Source: Pseudomonas viridiflava
GTDB taxonomy: Bacteria > Pseudomonadota > Gammaproteobacteria > Pseudomonadales > Pseudomonadaceae
DNA: 50,064 nucleotides
NCBI RefSeq assembly: GCF_001642795.1
Contig: NZ_LKEH01000027.1
Location: 81,103-131,166, forward strand
Direction of reading: 5' to 3'
A model generated the notes under the pieces. That model did no database searches, was not told the origin of the DNA, and saw only the letters and a program-made list of their open reading frames with translations. Of this stretch, positions 42,978 to 50,064 are shown in pieces. Made by a program: the position numbers and the translations under genes. Position 1 is the stretch's first letter; each line of letters starts with the position of its first letter.

Positions 42978-43184
42978 CCGGTTCGAGGTTCTTCGCTTGC
43001 AGCCCAGTGCGCAAGCACAGCTAAGACGGGAATGCGGTCAATGCCGCAGCTGCCCCCGCAACTGTAAACGGTCATGTTCATCGCACAGCCACTGCCCAGG
43101 CGGGAAGGCGCGATGAGCGCGCGTTGGCAAGGCCCGAAAGCCTGCAATGTGCTGCCGTAAGCCAGGAGACCTGCCTCGAACCGG
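42978..43184 (+). ncRNA. Cobalamin riboswitch controlling cobW-cobN-chelatase
   Basis: The closing helix P1 pairs CCGGTTCGAGG (42978-42988) with CCTCGAACCGG (43174-43184), 11 perfect pairs. Between them lie GACGGGAATGCGGT, the core TGCCCCCGCAACTGTAA (43051-43067), the B12 box GCCACTG (43088-43094), GGGAAGGCG and GCCAGGAGACCTGCC (43161-43175). It precedes cobW by about 118 bases. Confidence 0.97.
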
Positions 43185-43302
43185 GCCAAGGCCTGCGAAT
43201 TCTCACTACAACCGGGCGGGGTGATCCGGTGGCGATCTGATCCGTGTGCGTCGCACGCGGCTCTCGTCCTGTTTGCCCGCCGCATCGCCACAAGGGCATC
43301 TG

Positions 43303-44364
43303 ATGAAAACACTGGCCAAGCTTCCCGTCACCATCGTCACCGGCTTCCTGGGGTCGGGCAAGACCACCCTGCTGCGGCACATGCTCGACAACGCCGAAGG
43401 GCGTCGTATTGCCGTGATCGTCAACGAATTCGGCGAGCTGGGCATCGACGGCGAAATCCTCAAGCAGTGCACCATCGGCTGTACCGAAGAGGAAGCCAAT
43501 GGTCGTGTCTACGAGCTGGCCAATGGCTGCCTGTGCTGCACCGTTCAGGAAGAGTTCTTCCCGGTGATGCGCGAGCTGGTCGCCCGTCGTGGCGATCTTG
43601 ATCACATCCTGATCGAAACCAGCGGGCTTGCACTGCCAAAGCCCTTGGTTCAAGCCTTCCAGTGGCCGGAAATCCGTAACGCCTGCACGGTCGATGCGGT
43701 CATCACCGTCGTCGACAGCCCGGCGGTACTGGCGGGCACTTTTGCGGCCTTCCCGGATCAGGTCGATGCCCAGCGCAAGCTGGACCCGAACCTGGACCAC
43801 GAATCGCCCCTGCACGAGCTGTTCGCCGATCAACTGGCCAGTGCCGATCTGGTGATCCTCAACAAGGCCGACATGATAGACGCTGACGGTCTTGCCAGGG
43901 TTCGCGCCGAAGTCGCTGAAGAACTGCCGCCTGCCGTCAAGGTGATCGAGGCCAGCAGTGGCCGCCTGCCGATCAGCGTCTTGCTGGGTGTCGGTGCCGA
44001 ATCCGAAGTCCACATCGACGGTCGCAAGACGCACCATGACCATCATGACGGTGAAGACGATGATCACGATCACGACGCCTTCGATTCGATCTCCATCAAG
44101 CTGCCACAGGCCGATGAAGCAGTATTGCTCAAGGCGCTGACCCAACTGGTCGTGCAGCACGGCATCCTGCGGGTCAAAGGCTTCGCGGCGATTCCCGGCA
44201 AGCCGATGCGCCTGCTGATCCAGGGCGTGGGCACACGTTTCGACAAGCATTTCGACCGTGCCTGGCGCACCGACGAAGAGCGCCTGACCAATCTGGTGCT
44301 GATCGGCCAGGAACTGGACGCCGCCGCGCTGGAAGCTCAACTCAACGCCGCGATCGCAGGCTGA
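43303..44364 (+). CDS. cobW: Cobalamin biosynthesis protein CobW
   Basis: 353-residue GTPase of the COG0523 metallochaperone family. Walker A GFLGSGKT is at 14-21, the metal-binding CLCC (CxCC) at 76-79 and the base-specificity NKAD near residue 187. A histidine/aspartate-rich metal-binding stretch (HHDHHDGEDDDHDHD) lies near residues 244-260, followed by the C-terminal CobW_C domain. It is thought to deliver cobalt to the CobN chelatase. ATG 43303 is preceded by AAGGG. It is the first gene after the plus-strand riboswitch. Confidence 0.95.
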   Translation: MKTLAKLPVTIVTGFLGSGKTTLLRHMLDNAEGRRIAVIVNEFGELGIDGEILKQCTIGCTEEEANGRVYELANGCLCCTVQEEFFPVMRELVARRGDLDHILIETSGLALPKPLVQAFQWPEIRNACTVDAVITVVDSPAVLAGTFAAFPDQVDAQRKLDPNLDHESPLHELFADQLASADLVILNKADMIDADGLARVRAEVAEELPPAVKVIEASSGRLPISVLLGVGAESEVHIDGRKTHHDHHDGEDDDHDHDAFDSISIKLPQADEAVLLKALTQLVVQHGILRVKGFAAIPGKPMRLLIQGVGTRFDKHFDRAWRTDEERLTNLVLIGQELDAAALEAQLNAAIAG

Positions 44365-44367
44365 CCC

Positions 44368-47300
44368 ATGCACCTGCTGAGAACCCAGCCCGGCGGTTTC
44401 GTACCCGACGACAGCATCGCTGACCTGGGGCAGACCCCGGCCGATCTGGTGATTCTCTGCAGCGGCGATTCGAGCCTCGCGCTGCTCGCCGAAGCGGCCC
44501 GGCAGTTGCCGGAGGACTACCCCAGCCTGCGTCTGGCCAACCCGATGCAGGTGCAGAATCACGCGTCGGTCGACCTGTACGTCGACGACGTGCTGCGTCA
44601 CGCCAAGGTCATCCTGCTGTCGTTGCATGGCGGCATCGGCTACTGGCGCTACGGCGTCGAGCGGTTGATGGAGCTGGCCGCGCAGGGCGTCACGGTGATT
44701 ATGGTGCCGGGTTGTGACCGGCATGATCCGGAACTGATCGACCTGAGCACCGTTGCAGCAGCCGACTGCAACCGCCTGTGGCAGTTCCTGCGTCAGGGCG
44801 GCCTGCAGAATGCGCTGGACCTTTATAGCTGCATCGCCAGCACCTGGCTGGCACGCGATTATTCATGGGCCGAACCCCAGCCACTGCCACGCACCGCTAT
44901 TTATCATCCGAAGCGGGCAACTGCCGGATTGGCGGACTGGCAGGCTGACTGGCGCAACGATCAGCCTGTTGCAGCGCTGCTGTTCTATCGTTCGCACCTG
45001 CAGGCCGCCAACACCGGGTTCATCGACGAGTTCTGCGAGCGATTACAGGCACAGGGTCTCAACCCTTTGCCGATCGCCGTCGCCAGCCTCAAGGAGGCTG
45101 GCTGCTTCACGCAGGTAGAAGACTGGCTGGATGAGGGCGGAGTCGAGCTGATCCTCAATACCACCGGCTTTGCCCAGTCGAGCCCTGAAACGCCGCATCT
45201 GCGGCCGTTTCGGCGCGATGTACCGGTGATCCAGGCCATCTGTGCGCAAGACAACGAGCCTGCCTGGAGTGCCAGTGCACAAGGCCTGGGCGCCCGCGAT
45301 CTGGCAATGCACATCGCGTTGCCGGAGCTCGACGGACGCATCATCAGTCGCCCTATCAGTTTCAAGGACCTGGCATGGCGCAGCGAGCGCAGTCAGTCTG
45401 ATGTGGTCTGTTACCGGGCGCATCCCGAGCGCATGGACTTCGTTGCCCAACTGGCACGACGCTGGATTCTGCTGGCGCGCCTGCCCAACGCCGATAAGCG
45501 TGTGGCGCTGATTCTGGCCAACTATCCCACTCGCGACGGCCGAATCGGCAACGGCGTCGGGCTGGACACGCCCGCCGCCGCGCTGAATATCCTGCGCGCC
45601 ATGCAGGCCGAGGGCTATCCGCTGGCCGAGCTGCCTGACAGCGGCACCGAACTCATTCATCAATTGCTCGGCGGCGTGACCAACGATCTGGACAGCATCG
45701 ATCAGCGTCCATGTCAGCAGAGCATGGCGCTGGATGAGTACCTTGAAGCCTTCAATGCATTGCCGCAGGCCAACCGTGACGCGGTGAACGCCCGCTGGGG
45801 CGCGCCGGATGCCGATCCCATGTTTCGCAGCGGCCGGATGATGATCGCAGGCCTGCGCTTTGGTCTGACCTTCGTCGGCATCCAGCCGGCCCGTGGCTAT
45901 CAGGTCGATCCAAGCGCGGTCTATCACGACCCGGATCTGGTGCCGCCGCATGGCTATCTCGCGTTTTATTTCTGGCTGCGCAAGGCGTATGGCGCCGATG
46001 CAGTAGTGCACGTCGGCAAACACGGCAACCTGGAGTGGCTGCCCGGCAAGGGCGTCGGCCTGTCCGAGAATTGCTGGCCGGATGCTGTGCTGGGCCCGAT
46101 GCCGAACATCTATCCGTTCATCGTCAACGATCCGGGCGAGGGTGCACAGGCCAAGCGTCGTACGCAGGCCGTGATCATCGACCACTTGATGCCGCCGCTG
46201 ACCCGCGCCGAAACTTATGGCCCGTTGCGCAATCTGGAGCTGCTGGCGGACGAGTATTACGAAGCGCAGCTGCTTGATCCTCGCCGCGCCCGCGAGCTGC
46301 AGCGTGACATTCTGAATCTGGTTCGCGAAACGCAGATCGACCGTGAGCTGGCGCTGGACGAGACGACCGACAGCGATGCCGACGCAGCAATCTGGCTGCC
46401 GCGTCTGGACACCTATCTCTGTGATTTGAAGGAATCGCAGATCCGCGATGGCCTGCATATATTTGGTCAGTCACCTGAAGGACGTTTACGCACCGACACG
46501 CTGCTGGCCCTGTTGCGTATTCCCCGTGGCGATGGCCGTGGTGCTCAGTCGAGTCTGTTGCGGGCGTTGAGCAAGGCATTCGATCTGGGCTTCGACCCAC
46601 TGGACTGCGAACTTGCCGAACCCTGGCAAGGGCCGCGTCCGACCGAGTTGCTGGGCTTGAGCACTGACCCGTGGCGCACGGCTGGCGACGCGCGTGAGCG
46701 CCTTGAGCTTTACGCAGCTGCCCTTATCGAGCGCATCTGCGACGGTCAGGACGTGACGGATTTGCCGGAGCATGCCGACCTGGCACTGATCCTCGACAGC
46801 CTGCGGGAAGTGGTCGCCCCACGCCTCGATGCCTGCGGCCCCGGAGAAATGCAGGGCATGCTGGATGCACTGAGCGGCCGCTTCGTGCCTGCCGGGCCCA
46901 GCGGTGCACCCAGTCGCGGGCGGCTGGATGTATTGCCAACCGGGCGCAATTTCTTCAGCGTCGACGTACGTAACCTGCCGACCACCACCGCGTGGCGGAT
47001 TGGTTTCCAGTCGGCGAACCTGCTGCTGGAGCGCCATCTTCAGGATCACGGCGACCACTTGCGGCAGCTGGGTCTTTCGGTCTGGGGTACGGCGACCATG
47101 CGCACTGGCGGCGACGACATTGCGCAAGCCATGGCACTGATGGGCGTGCGTCCGGTCTGGGCGACGGGCAGCCAGCGTGTCGATGACTTCGAGATTCTGC
47201 CGATCAGTCTGTTGGACCGCCCGCGCGTGGACGTGACGCTGAGGGTTTCCGGCTTCTTTCGCGATGCCTTTGCCAACCTGATTCGTCTGTTCGACGCGGC

Positions 47301-48132
47301 CGTGCAGGCTGTTGCGGCGCTGGACGAGCCGGATGATCTGAACCCGATTGCCGCCCGGGTACGTGAAGAACGAGCGAGTTTCATCGCTGAAGGTCTGAGC
47401 GAGGACGAAGCGGTACGTCAGGCTGGGTGGCGGATCTTCGGTGCCAAGCCCGGCGCTTATGGCGCGGGCGTTCAGGGCGCCATCGATGGACGCTTGTGGC
47501 AAAGCCGCGAAGATCTGGCCGAGGTTTATCTGAATTGGGGCGGTTATGCCTATGGCGGCTCCGACGAGGGTACGCCCGCCCGGCAGCGCTTCGCTCAGCG
47601 CCTGTCTCAGGTGCAGGCCGTGGTACAGAATCAGGACAACCGCGAGCACGATCTGCTCGATTCCAACGATTACTACCAGTTTCAGGGTGGCATGCTGGCC
47701 GCCGCCGAAACCCTCAGCGGCGTGAAAACGGCCAGCTACCATGGCGACCACAGCCAGCCGGACCTGCCGAAGATCCGCACCTTGAAGGAAGAGCTGAATC
47801 GCGTGATCCGCTCGCGGGCAGCCAACCCGAAGTGGATCGACGGCGTCAAACGTCACGGCTATAAAGGCGCGTTCGAAATGGCCGCGACGGTGGACTTCCT
47901 GTTCGCCTTCGATGCGACGACCGAGCTGATCGATGATCACCAGTACGCACTGTTGGCCGATGCCTACCTGCTTGATCCGTCGACTCGTGAATTCATCGAG
48001 CAGCACAACCCCGATGCCTTGCGTGACATGACCGAGCGCATGCTCGAAGCGCAGCAACGCGGCCTCTGGCAGGAACCGGGCGATTATCAGCAAGCCCTGG
48101 AAGACCTGCTGCTGGATATAGAAGAGAAGTGA
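44368..48132 (+). CDS. cobN: Cobaltochelatase large subunit CobN
   Basis: 1254-residue catalytic subunit that inserts cobalt into hydrogenobyrinate a,c-diamide in the aerobic pathway. Conserved stretches include [20 protein letters not shown] near residue 550, [21 protein letters not shown] soon after, and [18 protein letters not shown] near residue 860. It starts three bases after cobW. Its stop overlaps the next start (TGATG), coupling it to the ATPase subunit gene. Confidence 0.96.
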   Translation: MHLLRTQPGGFVPDDSIADLGQTPADLVILCSGDSSLALLAEAARQLPEDYPSLRLANPMQVQNHASVDLYVDDVLRHAKVILLSLHGGIGYWRYGVERLMELAAQGVTVIMVPGCDRHDPELIDLSTVAAADCNRLWQFLRQGGLQNALDLYSCIASTWLARDYSWAEPQPLPRTAIYHPKRATAGLADWQADWRNDQPVAALLFYRSHLQAANTGFIDEFCERLQAQGLNPLPIAVASLKEAGCFTQVEDWLDEGGVELILNTTGFAQSSPETPHLRPFRRDVPVIQAICAQDNEPAWSASAQGLGARDLAMHIALPELDGRIISRPISFKDLAWRSERSQSDVVCYRAHPERMDFVAQLARRWILLARLPNADKRVALILANYPTRDGRIGNGVGLDTPAAALNILRAMQAEGYPLAELPDSGTELIHQLLGGVTNDLDSIDQRPCQQSMALDEYLEAFNALPQANRDAVNARWGAPDADPMFRSGRMMIAGLRFGLTFVGIQPARGYQVDPSAVYHDPDLVPPHGYLAFYFWLRKAYGADAVVHVGKHGNLEWLPGKGVGLSENCWPDAVLGPMPNIYPFIVNDPGEGAQAKRRTQAVIIDHLMPPLTRAETYGPLRNLELLADEYYEAQLLDPRRARELQRDILNLVRETQIDRELALDETTDSDADAAIWLPRLDTYLCDLKESQIRDGLHIFGQSPEGRLRTDTLLALLRIPRGDGRGAQSSLLRALSKAFDLGFDPLDCELAEPWQGPRPTELLGLSTDPWRTAGDARERLELYAAALIERICDGQDVTDLPEHADLALILDSLREVVAPRLDACGPGEMQGMLDALSGRFVPAGPSGAPSRGRLDVLPTGRNFFSVDVRNLPTTTAWRIGFQSANLLLERHLQDHGDHLRQLGLSVWGTATMRTGGDDIAQAMALMGVRPVWATGSQRVDDFEILPISLLDRPRVDVTLRVSGFFRDAFANLIRLFDAAVQAVAALDEPDDLNPIAARVREERASFIAEGLSEDEAVRQAGWRIFGAKPGAYGAGVQGAIDGRLWQSREDLAEVYLNWGGYAYGGSDEGTPARQRFAQRLSQVQAVVQNQDNREHDLLDSNDYYQFQGGMLAAAETLSGVKTASYHGDHSQPDLPKIRTLKEELNRVIRSRAANPKWIDGVKRHGYKGAFEMAATVDFLFAFDATTELIDDHQYALLADAYLLDPSTREFIEQHNPDALRDMTERMLEAQQRGLWQEPGDYQQALEDLLLDIEEK

Positions 48133-49166
48133 TGACCTTGTCTGACTCAAGCCTTGCCAATACGCCACATTTTCCACTGGCCGCCGTCGTGGGCGCCGAT
48201 GACCTTAAGCTGGCGCTGTGCCTGACCGCGATTGATCCGCGCATCGGTGGCGTCTTGATCGAAGGTCCGCGAGGCATGGCCAAATCGACCCTGGCGCGCG
48301 GACTGGCGGATCTGCTCGCCAGCGGGCAGTTCGTGACGCTGCCACTGGGCGCGACCGAAGAACGGCTGGTCGGGACGCTGGACCTGGATGCCGCGCTGTC
48401 CGAAAGCCGTGCGCGTTTCTCGCCCGGCGTACTGGCCAAGGCTGACGGCGGCGTGCTGTATGTCGATGAGGTTAATCTGCTGGCCGATCATCTGGTCGAT
48501 CTGCTGCTGGATGTCGCTGCCAGCGGCGTCAACCTGGTGGAGCGTGATGGCATTTCCCATCGTCATGCCGCCCGTTTCGTGTTGATCGGCACCATGAATC
48601 CGGAAGAGGGCGAACTGCGTCCGCAACTGCTGGACCGTTTCGGCCTCAACGTCGCTCTCAGCGGACAGACGCTGCCTGCCGAGCGCAGCCAGATCATCCG
48701 CAGACGTCTGGATTTCGATGCCGATCCGCATGCGTTCGGCGCGCAGTGGCAACTCGAGCAGGATGCATTGAAACAGCGTTGCGAGCAGGCCCGTTCGCGG
48801 CTGGCCGGTATCGAACTGGATGACGCGTCGTTGGCGTTGATCACCGAACGCTGTTTCGCAGCAGGTGTTGACGGCATGCGTGCTGATCTGGTCTGGCTGC
48901 GTGCCGCACGGGCACATGCAGCCTGGCGCGGCGTCGCGCAGATTGAAGAGCAGGACATTGATGCCGTGGCCGAGTTTGCGCTGCGCCATCGCCGTCGCGA
49001 ACAGTCGCCGCCTCCACCAACACAGCAATCGCCTGAAACGCCGCCTTCCGGTTCATCGCAGAAGCAGGATGACTCAGGCGGGCAGGGCAGTTGGGGTGAG
49101 CTACCGGCTCAGGCAGTGCCTACCGGCTCACGTCGCGAAGTGCCGAGCTGGCCAAAAAAGCCTTAG
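48132..49166 (+). CDS. Chelatase AAA+ ATPase subunit (ChlI/BchI-like), 0-frame product
   Basis: 344-residue ATPase related to magnesium-chelatase ChlI. Walker A is [14 protein letters not shown] (about 43-56) and Walker B is [11 protein letters not shown] near residue 112, with a further motif [19 protein letters not shown]. The C-terminal 45 residues are a Pro/Gln/Ser-rich linker. It should energise CobN-dependent cobalt insertion. The start is ATG 48132, overlapping the cobN stop; a GTG one codon upstream is possible. The frame ends in AAA AAG CCT TAG, immediately after a slippery site, and the linker leads naturally into the VWA frame. The ATPase is therefore probably also made as part of a 567-residue fusion. 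Confidence 0.9.
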   Translation: MTLSDSSLANTPHFPLAAVVGADDLKLALCLTAIDPRIGGVLIEGPRGMAKSTLARGLADLLASGQFVTLPLGATEERLVGTLDLDAALSESRARFSPGVLAKADGGVLYVDEVNLLADHLVDLLLDVAASGVNLVERDGISHRHAARFVLIGTMNPEEGELRPQLLDRFGLNVALSGQTLPAERSQIIRRRLDFDADPHAFGAQWQLEQDALKQRCEQARSRLAGIELDDASLALITERCFAAGVDGMRADLVWLRAARAHAAWRGVAQIEEQDIDAVAEFALRHRRREQSPPPPTQQSPETPPSGSSQKQDDSGGQGSWGELPAQAVPTGSRREVPSWPKKP

Positions 49167-49201
49167 GCATCCGCCCCAAGCGCTCCAAGGAGGCGGATGC
49201 C
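49154..49201 (+). promoter_or_regulatory. Probable -1 programmed ribosomal frameshift signal
   Basis: The heptamer A_AAA_AAG (49154-49160) is in the correct zero-frame phase (CCA AAA AAG). A 5-base spacer (49161-49165) leads to a perfect 10-bp hairpin, GGCATCCGCC (49166-49175) with GGCGGATGCC (49192-49201) and a 16-base loop. The zero-frame TAG stop follows one codon after the heptamer. A -1 slip continues straight into the VWA frame, which is open through 49834. Confidence 0.8.
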
Positions 49202-49834
49202 GTGCCCCGGCCGGGTCGACTTGCTTCGGGGAGGACAGGCGCGTCAAGAGCAGGTTCGGACGGCCCGGTGCAATGGCTGCCTACCCTGATGAAAGGTCGT
49301 CCGAAAAAGGCCAGCGATCTGGTTCGCCAGCCGCGTAGCAGTCGCCCCAGTGAGCTGTTGCTGGTGATTGTCGATGCGTCTGCATCGACGAAGCGGCATC
49401 AGGCGCTCAGCCAGGCCAAGGGCGTGCTGTCTCAGCTATTTGACGATGCCTATCGCAGCCGCACCCGTCTGGCCTTGCTCACGGCCAGTGGCCACGCGCC
49501 GAGCTGGCAGCATCAGGGTTTGAAAGCATCGTCGGCGCTGAGTCCGTGGCTGAGTGCGCTGGGGGCAGGGGGCGGAACGCCACTGCCGCAAGCTTTGGAA
49601 GAAGCCCGACTCTGGCTGACGAAACGCAGCAAGCGCTACCCGTCTGAACAGCAGCGGGTGCTGGTGCTGACCGATGGCAGGCTCAAGCAACTGCCTGCGC
49701 TGCTGGCCTTCGAGTGCGCGAGTCTGTTGATCGATATGGAAAAAGGCCCGATCCGGCTGGGGAGAGCGCGGGAACTGGCGCGCGGCCTGGGGGCGGAGTA
49801 TCGGCATATTGATGAGCTTGGCTCAGTCGAATGA
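49202..49834 (+). CDS. Chelatase VWA-domain subunit (ChlD-like)
   Basis: 210-residue protein with a von Willebrand A domain. The metal-ion-dependent adhesion site DASAS lies near residue 58, with the conserved threonine region GGGTPLPQAL and LVLTDGR later. It corresponds to the C-terminal part of magnesium-chelatase ChlD or to CobT. As an independent product it would start at GTG 49202, with AAGGAGG at 49187-49193. The same frame is open upstream to 49100 and reads sensibly ([18 protein letters not shown]), which fits expression by -1 frameshifting from the ATPase gene. Both routes may operate. Confidence 0.85.
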   Translation: MPRPGRLASGRTGASRAGSDGPVQWLPTLMKGRPKKASDLVRQPRSSRPSELLLVIVDASASTKRHQALSQAKGVLSQLFDDAYRSRTRLALLTASGHAPSWQHQGLKASSALSPWLSALGAGGGTPLPQALEEARLWLTKRSKRYPSEQQRVLVLTDGRLKQLPALLAFECASLLIDMEKGPIRLGRARELARGLGAEYRHIDELGSVE

Positions 49835-49844
49835 CGCTCAGAAT

Positions 49845-49877
49845 TGACTCAAGTGAAGCGCTCTGCTCACTGAGTCA
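49845..49877 (+). terminator. Stem-loop after the chelatase gene
   Basis: TGACTCA (49845-49851) pairs with TGAGTCA (49871-49877). GTGA (49853-49856) pairs with TCAC (49867-49870), giving an 11-bp stem with one bulge. It starts 10 bases after the stop. No U-run follows, so termination strength is uncertain. Confidence 0.45.
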
Positions 49878-49885
49878 GTGTCATT

Positions 49886-49945
49886 TGTGGCGCGGAGCGT
49901 CATGGTGTGCCTGCCCATGCGGAGCGCTCATCGCTCCCACTCTGC
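49886..49945. repeat. Dispersed repeat copy near window end
   Basis: CTGCCCATGCGGAGC (49911-49925) matches the element at 5-19. An extra GGAGCG/CGCTCC hairpin (49921-49926 / 49932-49937) is nested in it, and a related GCGCGGAGCGTCATG lies just before at 49890. Such elements are frequent between genes in P. syringae genomes. Beyond it, 49946-50064 shows no gene. Confidence 0.45.
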
Positions 49946-50064
49946 GCTCATCGTTATACACAAGTCATCTGGCTATCCGGTGAGACAGCGGCCCTGCCGT
50001 GCTTTTTTACGCGATAGTGCGGACACCGCCGATTGCGACGTGGGTGAAGGCTGAGTTCTGGCGC

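Noticed and set aside
43078..44724. Minus-strand ORF of 548 codons opposite cobW
   Set aside because: Shadow frame of cobW and the riboswitch, produced by GC-rich codon bias. Another such shadow (563 codons) lies opposite cobN at 46486-48177.
1..50064. Mobile elements, CRISPR arrays, tRNA or rRNA genes
   Set aside because: No transposase or integrase frame, no regularly spaced repeats and no cloverleaf or rRNA sequence was seen by reading both strands.

Overview
The window looks like a chromosomal segment of a Pseudomonas, most probably of the P. syringae / P. fluorescens lineage. This is inferred from GC-rich coding sequence, Pseudomonas-type gene sets (cobW-cobN-chelatase, cbtBA, TerC-CBS-CorC) and a type VI secretion locus with the same gene order as the HSI-II locus of P. 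aeruginosa. The species cannot be proven from reading alone. No rRNA, tRNA, CRISPR array, insertion sequence or integrase was seen.

Region 1 (70-7797): seven tightly overlapping minus-strand genes encode a spermidine/putrescine-type ABC importer (ATPase, two permeases, periplasmic binding protein). Embedded in them are three genes for a heterotrimeric FAD / 2Fe-2S amine or amino-acid dehydrogenase of the HcnABC / opine-oxidase type. A divergent IclR-family regulator lies next to them. Together they look like an uptake-and-oxidation pathway for one unidentified small amine, amino acid or opine.

Region 2 (7798-15871): housekeeping and accessory genes. These are a chemoreceptor with a plausible sigma-28 promoter, an RlmI-like methyltransferase, a YoaK-type membrane protein, an FKBP prolyl isomerase, small conserved proteins, a TerC/CBS/CorC membrane protein and a GNAT acetyltransferase. 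A 633-bp gene-free stretch (12557-13189) holds a strong intrinsic terminator that belongs to no visible gene.

Region 3 (15996-38054): a complete type VI secretion system. On the minus strand lie hcp, a collapsed vgrG remnant and a four-helix membrane protein that is probably an effector. Divergently, on the plus strand, run tssA-B-C-E-F-G-clpV, a sigma-54 activator, a tiny lipoprotein gene, fha, tssJ-K-L-M and a Ser/Thr kinase. The PP2C phosphatase that usually accompanies the kinase is absent. The divergent control region carries four copies of the palindrome TGCGCA.

Region 4 (38113-40486): GNAT acetyltransferase, YfcE-type phosphoesterase, TauD/TfdA-type dioxygenase and a small exported protein.

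Region 5 (40476-49834): cobalamin metabolism. Two divergent cobalamin riboswitches share one short promoter region. The minus-strand one precedes cbtB-cbtA-cobE-cobM (cobalt import and corrin-ring synthesis). The plus-strand one precedes cobW-cobN and a two-part chelatase (AAA+ ATPase and VWA subunit). The ATPase and VWA reading frames are joined by a textbook -1 programmed frameshift signal (A_AAA_AAG, 5-nt spacer, 10-bp hairpin), so the locus probably makes both a short ATPase and an ATPase-VWA fusion. This is the most striking feature of the window.
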